Assembly (NCBI GenBank): GCA_018712545.1
Contig: DVGV01000014.1
Span: 1-39,258 of the forward strand
Origin: Candidatus Coprenecus merdigallinarum
GTDB lineage: Bacteria > Bacteroidota > Bacteroidia > Bacteroidales > UBA932
DNA: 39,258 bases
Reading direction: 5' to 3'
Translations under genes and position numbers: made by a program
The notes under the pieces: model-generated
What the model saw: only the letters and a program-made list of their open reading frames with translations
Database searches by the model: none
What the model was told of the DNA's origin: nothing
Shown here: one piece after another, positions 33,980 through 39,258 of the stretch
Layout: every line of letters begins with the position of its first letter
Position numbering within the stretch: the first letter of the stretch is position 1

Positions 33980-34131
33980 TTAATACTGTCTTTTCTGCAA
34001 ATGTCATATCTGCGGATGAAGTTTGCAAATCCGGATAATTGCAATTCGTCAAAATTGACGGAGAGTCATGAATTGCCGCTGGCTCCGCGACTTCCGTAAC
34101 TAATATTTAACATCAAAAGTCGGCAAAAAAA

Positions 34132-34162
34132 TTAGGCAGAATAGGTTTTTTATGTATCTTTG
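34132..34162 (+). promoter_or_regulatory. Promoter of the str operon
   Basis: TATCTTTG at 34155-34162 is a perfect -7 box, with TTAG about 20 nt upstream at 34132-34135. It implies a leader of about 45 nt before rpsL. The leader begins with a small hairpin, CCCGT-TTAATTTG-ACGGG, at 34166-34183, which could be a regulatory or stabilising structure. Confidence 0.6.
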
Positions 34163-34214
34163 CAGCCCGTTTAATTTGACGGGAATAATGTAAAGTTTAG
34201 ATTAACAAACATTT

Positions 34215-34604
34215 ATGCCAACAATTCAACAGTTAGTTCGCAAAGGACGCGAGGTTATCGTCGAGAAGAGTAAATCTCGCGCGTTGGATGCTTGCCCTCA
34301 GAAGAGAGGTGTGTGCGTGCGTGTCTACACCACCACTCCCAAGAAGCCTAACTCGGCTATGCGTAAGGTAGCCCGTGTAAGACTTACCAATCAGAAAGAG
34401 GTCAACGCATACATCCCCGGTGAGGGCCACAACCTTCAGGAACACTCCATCGTGCTGGTGCGCGGCGGCCGTGTGAAGGACCTTCCCGGTGTACGTTACC
34501 ACATCCTTAGGGGCGCTTTGGATACAGCTGGCGTGGAGGGACGTACTCAGAGCCGTTCACTCTACGGAGCCAAGAGACCGAAGAAGACAGCCGCTAAGAA
34601 GTAA
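34215..34604 (+). CDS. rpsL: 30S ribosomal protein S12
   Basis: This 129-residue S12 is standard, from [12 protein letters not shown] to the basic tail. It carries [13 protein letters not shown] and [13 protein letters not shown], the decoding-site loops in which lysine substitutions cause streptomycin resistance. Both loops look wild type. It is the first gene of the str operon, 33 bp before rpsG. Confidence 0.98.
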   Translation: MPTIQQLVRKGREVIVEKSKSRALDACPQKRGVCVRVYTTTPKKPNSAMRKVARVRLTNQKEVNAYIPGEGHNLQEHSIVLVRGGRVKDLPGVRYHILRGALDTAGVEGRTQSRSLYGAKRPKKTAAKK

Positions 34605-34637
34605 ACATTTTATTAATTTTTCCTAAAGTATCAAAAA

Positions 34638-35114
34638 ATGAGAAAATCGAAGCCTAAAAAGAGGATTCTACTTCCTGATCCCAAGTATCATGAAGTTCTG
34701 GTCACACAGTTTGTGAACAACCTCATGCTCCAGGGTAAGAAGAGTATCGCGTATTCTATTTTTTACGACGCCATCGACATGGTGGGCGAGAAGATGAAAG
34801 ATTCTGACAAGGCTCCTCTCGACATTTGGAAAAAAGCGTTGGAAAACATCACCCCTCAGGTGGAGGTAAAAAGCCGCAGGGTTGGTGGAGCGAACTTCCA
34901 AGTTCCGACCGAGGTGCGTCCGGAAAGAAAAGTCTCTCTCGCGATCAAGAATATGATAGTCTTCTCGCGCAAGCGTTCCGGTCACTCCATGGCGGAAAAG
35001 TTGGCCGCAGAAATTATGGCAGCCTATAACTGTGAAGGTGCTGCCTACAAGAGAAAAGAAGATATGCACAAGATGGCAGAGGCTAACAAGGCCTTCGCCC
35101 ATTTCAGATTTTAG
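34638..35114 (+). CDS. rpsG: 30S ribosomal protein S7
   Basis: This 158-residue S7 nucleates assembly of the 30S head and binds 16S rRNA. Typical S7 blocks are visible: [37 protein letters not shown] and the C-terminal [19 protein letters not shown]. In other bacteria S7 autoregulates the str operon; no such site is obvious here. It lies 17 bp upstream of fusA. Confidence 0.98.
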   Translation: MRKSKPKKRILLPDPKYHEVLVTQFVNNLMLQGKKSIAYSIFYDAIDMVGEKMKDSDKAPLDIWKKALENITPQVEVKSRRVGGANFQVPTEVRPERKVSLAIKNMIVFSRKRSGHSMAEKLAAEIMAAYNCEGAAYKRKEDMHKMAEANKAFAHFRF

Positions 35115-35131
35115 CGTTTAAAGATTAGCTG

Positions 35132-37252
35132 ATGGCAAGGGATTTAAAATACACCAGAAATATCGGTATCATGGCTCACATCGATGCCGGAAAGACTACC
35201 ACGTCCGAGCGTATCCTGTACTATACGGGAAAAACTCATAAGATAGGTGAGGTGCATGACGGAGCTGCTACCATGGACTGGATGGTCCAGGAGCAGGAAA
35301 GGGGTATAACCATTACTTCCGCTGCCACCACAGCCTTCTGGCATTACAACGGAGAGACCTACCAGATCAACCTGATAGACACTCCGGGCCACGTGGACTT
35401 TACCGTGGAGGTCGAGAGATCTCTACGCGTACTTGACGGAACTGTAGCGACATTCTGCGCAGTAGGCCGCGTACAGCCTCAGTCTGAGACCGTATGGCGT
35501 CAGGCTGACAAGTACCATGTTCCCAAGATCGCCTACGTCAATAAGATGGACCGCGTAGGAGCAGACTTCTTCGCCGTAGTGGATGAGATCCGCGAGAAGC
35601 TGGGCGCCAACCCTCTTCCCATCTGCATCCCCATCGGAGCGGAGGACAAATTCGCAGGTATCGTAGACCTGATAGCCATGAAGGCCATCTACTACGATCA
35701 GGACAGCAAGGAGCTCGTCAATTACGAGATAAAGGACATTCCGGCCGACCTGCAGTCTGAGGCAGAGGAGTGGAGGAACAAGTTGCTGGAGACTGTCGCC
35801 GAGTATGACGACCGTATTCTCCAGAAATTCTTCGATGACCCTGCCACCATTACCGAGGATGAGATTATCGCCGCTATCCGCAAGGCTACCATCGAGATGG
35901 CAGTCGTGCCCATGTGCTGCGGCTCCTCATTCAAGAACAAAGGTGTACAGTTCCTCCTGGATGCTGTCATGAGGTATCTGCCCTCTCCTCTGGATGTTCC
36001 CGAGGTGGAAGGCACCAACCCCACCAATGACAAGCCGGAGGTACGCCGTCCCGATTCCAAAGAGCCTTTCTGCGCCCTGGTATTCAAGATTGCCACTGAC
36101 CCCTTCGTGGGCCGTCTGGCATTCCTCAGGGCATATTCAGGAAGACTGGATGCCGGTACTTACGTGCTCAACACCCGCTCCGGCAAGAAAGAGCGTGTGG
36201 CCCGTCTGTACCAGATGCACTCCAACAAGCAGAATCCCATCGACTTCGTAGAGGCCGGCGACATCTGTGCCGCAGTAGGCTTCAAGGAGCTGCGTACAGG
36301 TGATACCATCTGCGACGAGAACCATCCCATCGTCCTGGAGTCCATGACCTTCCCTGATCCCGTGATCGGACTGGCCGTGGAGCCCAAGACCCAGAAGGAC
36401 CTCGACAAGCTCGGCATCGCCCTCGGCAAGCTTTCCGAAGAGGACCCCACATTCACCGTGCGCTCCGACCATGAGACCGGACAGACCGTCATCAGCGGTA
36501 TGGGTGAGCTCCACCTGGAGATCATCGTGGACCGTCTGAAACGCGAGTTCGGCGTGGAGATCAACCAGGGTGCGCCTCAGGTCAACTACAAAGAGGCCAT
36601 CCGCTCCACCGTACAGCATCGTGAGGTATTCAAGAAGCAGACCGGCGGCCGCGGTAAGTTCGCCGACATCATCGTCGAGATCGGACCTGCCGACGAGGGA
36701 GTCACAGGACTTCAGTTCATCGACCAGGTCAAGGGAGGAAACGTTCCCCGCGAGTACATCCCCGCAGTGGAGAAGGGCTTCAAGTCCGCAATGGCCAACG
36801 GTGTCCTTGCCGGATTCGAGGTTCCCTCGCTCAAGGTCACTCTGCTCGACGGATCGTTCCACCCCGTGGACTCCGACGCCCTGTCCTTCGAGATCTGCGC
36901 CCGCATGGCATTCAGGCATGCCCTGCCCAAAGCTAATCCTATTCTTCTGGAACCTATCATGTCATTGGAAGTCGTTACTCCCGAGGATTACATGGGTGAC
37001 GTCATCGGCGACCTCAACAAGCGCCGCGGACAGATCACCAACATGGACTCGAAGGGCAACGCGAGGATCGTCAAGGCCAAGGTGCCCCTTGCAGAGCAGT
37101 TCGGCTATGTCACCATCCTCCGTACCATCACTTCGGGACGTGCGACCAGTACTATGGAATTCTCGCATTACGCAGAGCTTCCCGCCAACCTCGCCAAGGA
37201 GGTTATCGAAAAGGCCGGCGGAGCCCGCAAGTATGACGAGGACGAAGAATAA
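35132..37252 (+). CDS. fusA: Elongation factor G
   Basis: This 706-residue translational GTPase drives ribosomal translocation. It has G1 [10 protein letters not shown]2 R-G-I-T-I-T-S-A, G3 D-T-P-G-H-V-D-F and G4 N-K-M-D. The usual domains II-V follow, including the domain IV loop and the C-terminal G-Q-I-T-N-M-D and [15 protein letters not shown] motifs. Length and sequence match the canonical housekeeping EF-G. Within the str operon it is followed 20 bp later by rpsJ. Confidence 0.98.
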   Translation: MARDLKYTRNIGIMAHIDAGKTTTSERILYYTGKTHKIGEVHDGAATMDWMVQEQERGITITSAATTAFWHYNGETYQINLIDTPGHVDFTVEVERSLRVLDGTVATFCAVGRVQPQSETVWRQADKYHVPKIAYVNKMDRVGADFFAVVDEIREKLGANPLPICIPIGAEDKFAGIVDLIAMKAIYYDQDSKELVNYEIKDIPADLQSEAEEWRNKLLETVAEYDDRILQKFFDDPATITEDEIIAAIRKATIEMAVVPMCCGSSFKNKGVQFLLDAVMRYLPSPLDVPEVEGTNPTNDKPEVRRPDSKEPFCALVFKIATDPFVGRLAFLRAYSGRLDAGTYVLNTRSGKKERVARLYQMHSNKQNPIDFVEAGDICAAVGFKELRTGDTICDENHPIVLESMTFPDPVIGLAVEPKTQKDLDKLGIALGKLSEEDPTFTVRSDHETGQTVISGMGELHLEIIVDRLKREFGVEINQGAPQVNYKEAIRSTVQHREVFKKQTGGRGKFADIIVEIGPADEGVTGLQFIDQVKGGNVPREYIPAVEKGFKSAMANGVLAGFEVPSLKVTLLDGSFHPVDSDALSFEICARMAFRHALPKANPILLEPIMSLEVVTPEDYMGDVIGDLNKRRGQITNMDSKGNARIVKAKVPLAEQFGYVTILRTITSGRATSTMEFSHYAELPANLAKEVIEKAGGARKYDEDEE

Positions 37253-37272
37253 CCAGATTAAAATTAAAAGCA

Positions 37273-37578
37273 ATGAGCCAAAAAATAAGAATAAAACTGA
37301 AATCATTCGATCACGCTCTCGTGGACAAGTCCGCGGACAAGATCGTGAAAACGGTGAAGGCTACCGGTGCTGTCGTGAATGGTCCTATACCCCTTCCTAC
37401 AGACAAGAAGATATTCACCGTGAACCGTTCGACTTTCGTCAACAAGAAGTCGCGCGAGCAGTTCGAGCTTAACTCCTACCGTCGTCTCCTCGACATCTAC
37501 AGCTCGACACCCAGCACCGTAGACGCTCTGATGAAACTCGAGCTTCCCAGTGGAGTCGAAGTTGAAATCAAAGTTTGA
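37273..37578 (+). CDS. rpsJ: 30S ribosomal protein S10
   Basis: This 101-residue S10 has the standard sequence [20 protein letters not shown] and the [17 protein letters not shown] loop. It is part of the 30S head and in E. coli also the NusB partner in antitermination. In related genomes rplC normally follows. Here rpsJ is the last ribosomal gene of the run, followed by a hairpin and a tRNA gene. Confidence 0.97.
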   Translation: MSQKIRIKLKSFDHALVDKSADKIVKTVKATGAVVNGPIPLPTDKKIFTVNRSTFVNKKSREQFELNSYRRLLDIYSSTPSTVDALMKLELPSGVEVEIKV

Positions 37579-37603
37579 CGATAAGAAAAAAACACTATCT
37601 TTG
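37575..37603 (+). promoter_or_regulatory. Promoter of the tRNA gene
   Basis: TTG at 37575-37577 overlaps the rpsJ stop. It is followed after 18 nt by a perfect TATCTTTG -7 box at 37596-37603. The start would be near 37610, giving a precursor leader of about 20 nt. The -7 box forms most of the left arm of the perfect inverted repeat at 37593-37625. Confidence 0.55.
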
Positions 37604-37625
37604 CAGCTCTGATTCAAAGATAGTG
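37593..37625. other. Perfect 11-bp inverted repeat overlapping the tRNA promoter
   Basis: CACTATCTTTG (37593-37603) is exactly complementary to CAAAGATAGTG (37615-37625), with an 11-nt loop. Read on the plus strand it has no T-tract after it. Read on the minus strand it is followed by seven T residues. It could be a bidirectional or antisense terminator, an operator, or a processing signal in read-through str operon RNA. Confidence 0.75.
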
Positions 37626-37629
37626 ATTA

Positions 37630-37704
37630 GGACCCGTAGCTCAGTCGGTTAGTAGCACCTGACTCATAATCAGGGGGTCGCTGGTTCAAGCCCAGCCGGG
37701 TCCA
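37630..37704 (+). tRNA. tRNA with anticodon CAU, probably tRNA-Ile2 (lysidine-modified), otherwise tRNA-Met
   Basis: The acceptor stem GGACCCG/CGGGTCC is perfect, the anticodon stem CCTGA/TCAGG encloses CTCATAA, and the T stem GCTGG/CCAGC encloses TTCAAGC. The discriminator is A and CCA is not encoded. The T arm and flanking variable loop resemble tRNA-Ile2 (GGTCGCTGGTTCAAG) more than elongator Met, so a C34 modified to lysidine by TilS is expected. The D arm is odd: GCTC faces TAGC instead of GAGC, because one extra T lies in GGTTAGTAGC. Confidence 0.85.
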
Positions 37705-37717
37705 CCCTCAAAACCAA

Positions 37718-37750
37718 GGAGTTGCAGTGATGTCTGCGACTCCTTTTTTC
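37718..37750 (+). terminator. Intrinsic terminator after the tRNA
   Basis: A ten-base stem, GGAGTTGCAG paired with CTGCGACTCC with one G-U pair and a 6-nt loop, is followed by six T residues. It ends the tRNA transcript 14 bp after the gene. Confidence 0.85.
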
Positions 37751-38166
37751 TTTCCGGCACCAACAAAAGCACTAACATTTTCAGGCGCATCTGGGAGCAT
37801 CTGCAAAAGAGTATGTGTCGGGCAATAAAATGATAACCTTCGAAGGTGATACGGAAGGGTGCAGCAATGGAAAGCAGAGAAGCACCCCGTAAATGCAATG
37901 TGCTTAATATGTGACAGTTACGATTTTGACGAGAAGATTTAGTCGCTATCTGAGGGCGCGGCAAGAGCACCGGCTCTCTGCAAGGTGTTGATTATTCGCC
38001 TATTACGATATGGCTCTGCTCCCGTGGTTACCATTGTTCACGCCATTCCAGAGAAGATGCTGTCCTGACCGTTCAGGATAACGCAATTTTTGACAATTGC
38101 ACCGGAAATCGGAATTACCCGGGTTTTTCTTTTAATTTAAATAATCCTGTTTACAGATAAAAGTGT
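37751..38166. other. Gene-free region downstream of the tRNA
   Basis: No coding region is supported. Visible features are a perfect 12-bp palindrome ACCTTCGAAGGT at 37836-37847, similar to the palindrome of the 117-bp array, and TCCTGA-CCGT-TCAGGA near 38065. The 3' ends of tRNA genes are frequent integration sites, so the sequence might be debris from a past insertion, but I found no integrase fragment. Confidence 0.4.
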
Positions 38167-38174
38167 TATATTTG
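38167..38174 (+). promoter_or_regulatory. -7 element of the first MNT gene
   Basis: TATATTTG matches TAnnTTTG perfectly. Only a weak TGTTTA lies in the -33 region. The implied leader is about 15 nt before the ATG at 38194. Confidence 0.5.
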
Positions 38175-38193
38175 CCATATAAGCCACGGAGTT

Positions 38194-38511
38194 ATGAAAT
38201 CGAGCGACATACTTAAGGAGATAAAGCGGATAGCCAAGGAAGTTCTCCCGAAAGGAGCGCGGTTGATACTGTACGGCTCCAGAGCGAGGAATGAGGCAGA
38301 TGAGGAGTCCGACTGGGATTTGCTGATACTTCTGGACAAGCCGAAGATAGAGCATGGAGATTATGACAACGTGCTTTACCCTTTTGCCGCACTGAGCTGG
38401 GATGTCGGGGAGCTGATAAGCCCTGTTATCTATACCAAGGAGGAATGGGGAAAATGCTCGTTCACTCCATTTTACAAGAATGTTGAACAGGACGGAATAG
38501 TATTGGTATGA
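38194..38511 (+). CDS. Minimal nucleotidyltransferase (MNT-type antitoxin-like)
   Basis: This 105-residue single-domain protein of the DNA polymerase beta superfamily has G-S-R-A-R-N-E-A-D-E-E-S-D-W-D, the GS...DxD active-site pattern. Such proteins pair with HEPN-domain proteins; in studied HEPN/MNT toxin-antitoxin systems the MNT partner neutralises the HEPN RNase by adding AMP to it. The stop overlaps an ATG in the ATGA arrangement (38508-38511), the usual spacing for a partner gene. That partner survives only as a fragment. The MNT reading frame itself is intact. Confidence 0.8.
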   Translation: MKSSDILKEIKRIAKEVLPKGARLILYGSRARNEADEESDWDLLILLDKPKIEHGDYDNVLYPFAALSWDVGELISPVIYTKEEWGKCSFTPFYKNVEQDGIVLV

Positions 38512-38665
38512 GACTACAGGAAGATGAACGCCGGATTATAGTCAATTAGTCAATGAAAAAAGCGATTACAACTGCGTCTATGTTACAACTGCAGAAGAAA
38601 TGCAGCCGCTGTTTGAGCCTGTACGGGAGTTCTTAGCAGAGGTCGGTAATCTGATAAAGGAATAG
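38508..38665 (+). pseudogene. Remnant of a HEPN-domain toxin gene with internal deletion
   Basis: Starting at the ATGA overlap, M-R-L-Q-E-D-E-R-R-I-I-V-N looks like a HEPN N-terminus but hits TAG at 38547-38549. From about 38561, in another frame, S-D-Y-N-C-V-Y-V-T-T-A-E-E-M-Q-P-L-F and then V-R-E-F-L-A-E-V to the TAG at 38663-38665 matches the C-terminus of the same family (D-Y-x-D...T-x-E-x...A-x-x-F). The middle, about 80-100 codons including the catalytic R-x4-6-H motif, is missing. This is a deletion remnant, not a gene. Confidence 0.7.
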
Positions 38666-38727
38666 GCCTTAGAAGAAATAAACTTTAAAGATACTATCTT
38701 CGGCAGCAACTGAAAGTTGGTATGGAA

Positions 38728-38759
38728 TTGGCATTTACAGCATAAAAAGACTATATTTG
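38728..38759 (+). promoter_or_regulatory. Promoter of the second MNT gene (near-leaderless)
   Basis: TTG at 38728-38730, a 21-nt spacer and TATATTTG at 38752-38759 fit the consensus. The -7 box ends only 7 nt before the ATG at 38767, so the transcript would have almost no leader. Confidence 0.6.
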
Positions 38760-38766
38760 CAGAGAG

Positions 38767-39072
38767 ATGAAACTGATAGAACGTCATATAAAGAGCATTG
38801 CCGCCCTGTGCAGGAAGTACAAGGTGAACAGGCTGTTTGTGTTCGGCTCTGTACTAACCGACAGATTCAATGACGGAAGCGACATAGATATGGTCGTGGA
38901 TTTCAAGAAAGACGAGGTGGAGGACTACTTCGACAACTACTTCGACTTCAAGTACTCATTGCAGGACCTTTTCGGCAGGGAGGTGGACTTGGTGGAGGAG
39001 CAGACGATTAGGAACCCTTATTTCCGAAAAAGTGTGGATTCGACTAAACAGCTGATATTCTCTGGAGCATAG
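38767..39072 (+). CDS. Minimal nucleotidyltransferase (MntA-like antitoxin)
   Basis: This 101-residue MNT protein has V-F-G-S-V-L-T-D-R-F-N-D-G-S-D-I-D-M-V-V, with the GSx10DxD active-site spacing of MntA antitoxins, and a C-terminal helix G-R-E-V-D-L-V-E-E-Q-T-I-R-N-P-Y-F-R-K-S. It is of a different subfamily from the MNT at 38194, the type normally partnered by DUF86/HepT HEPN toxins. Its last residues (L-I-F-S-G-A) look altered. The reading runs into sequence that, in another frame, is the tail of a DUF86 protein, as if a deletion joined the two. Confidence 0.8.
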   Translation: MKLIERHIKSIAALCRKYKVNRLFVFGSVLTDRFNDGSDIDMVVDFKKDEVEDYFDNYFDFKYSLQDLFGREVDLVEEQTIRNPYFRKSVDSTKQLIFSGA

Positions 39073-39128
39073 TGATAAACCACCTGCCTAAACTGAAAGA
39101 AGAAGTACAGATGATTCTTGAACAGTAG
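39054..39128 (+). pseudogene. C-terminal stub of a DUF86/HepT-type HEPN gene
   Basis: In the frame shifted relative to the MNT gene, D-I-L-W-S-I-V-I-N-H-L-P-K-L-K-E-E-V-Q-M continues to I-L-E-Q and TAG at 39126-39128. The pattern W-x-I-V...L-P-x-L-K is the signature C-terminus of DUF86 HEPN proteins. The N-terminal 90 or so residues with the R-x4-x-H-Y active site are absent. It overlaps the end of the MNT gene. Confidence 0.65.
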
Positions 39129-39151
39129 GCGTATTCTAATTGACACATACC

Positions 39152-39184
39152 ACCCTCCGGCAAACAACTGGAGGGTTTCTTTTA
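39152..39184 (+). terminator. Intrinsic terminator after the MNT/HEPN remnant
   Basis: ACCCTCC (39152-39158) pairs with GGAGGGT (39170-39176) around an 11-nt loop and is followed by a T-rich tract (TTTCTTTT). It probably ended the original two-gene transcript. Confidence 0.7.
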
Positions 39185-39258
39185 TACAGGCTGAGCACAC
39201 GGACACAGTATCTATCCAAAACACCCCCGCCCATACTTCGAGAAAAACCAAAATCCAT

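Noticed and set aside
37615-37622. A divergent promoter from the right arm of the inverted repeat (TATCTTTG on the minus strand)
   Set aside because: No TTG-like -33 element lies 19-21 nt upstream on that strand; those bases are inside the tRNA gene.
37686-37970. Minus-strand frame of 94 codons over the tRNA 3' end and terminator
   Set aside because: It runs through the tRNA gene and the terminator hairpin; no coding signal was seen. I also looked for integrase fragments here and found none.

Overview
The window looks like a chromosomal segment of a GC-rich member of the Bacteroidales (phylum Bacteroidota). The evidence is the repeated promoter shape TTG/TTTG-N18-21-TAnnTTTG, the lack of conventional Shine-Dalgarno sites, and gene families typical of the group: class III fructose-1,6-bisphosphatase, AspT/YidE-type transporter, AAA+ ATPase with DUF4143, and a TPR-TM-HTH regulator. 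The str gene order rpsL-rpsG-fusA-rpsJ also fits. I cannot name the family or genus from sequence alone.

Layout. 1-5152 (+): the 3' end of recO, then a GH3-family adenylating enzyme, a COG0523/CobW GTPase with a His-rich loop, and an S41 processing protease. 5112-7457 (-): a MATE transporter and rsgA. 7458-7864: a gene-free, AT-richer, hairpin-bearing gap. 7865-10080 (+): a polyprenyl diphosphate synthase coupled to a U32/TrhP-like protein. 10085-10169: three copies of a 19-bp element spaced exactly 33 bp, running into the promoter of an AAA+/DUF4143 ATPase (10210-11487). 11647-20090 (+): dnaE, fbp (class III), an AspT-like transporter and ychF.

20091-21663 holds no convincing gene. It contains two tandem-repeat arrays, one with a 117-bp period built on a 15-bp palindrome and one with a 105-bp period built on an 8-11 bp stem. 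Two more 105-bp units lie at 24340-24478. These arrays bracket two overlapping paralogous lipoprotein serine hydrolases (21664-24322). 24555-26876 (-) is an FtsX/MacB-like permease without its ATPase.

27170-32794 is a likely citrulline/ornithine module. A YfcC-family carrier (-) is divergent from rocD (ornithine aminotransferase) and ctlX (citrulline hydrolase), followed by a membrane-anchored TPR regulator. The logic would be import, then citrulline to ornithine (CtlX), then ornithine to glutamate semialdehyde (RocD). An outer-membrane beta-barrel-like protein follows under a very good promoter, then a decayed gene on the minus strand.

34215-37578 is the str operon (rpsL, rpsG, fusA, rpsJ). 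It is not followed by rplC here but by a tRNA(CAU) gene whose promoter is embedded in a perfect inverted repeat. The end of the window has two minimal nucleotidyltransferase (MNT) antitoxin genes. Each is followed by only a stub of its HEPN partner, so both look like decayed HEPN/MNT toxin-antitoxin pairs. The most interesting unexplained structures are the 33-bp iterated element, the 117-bp and 105-bp arrays, and the paired loss of HEPN toxins.
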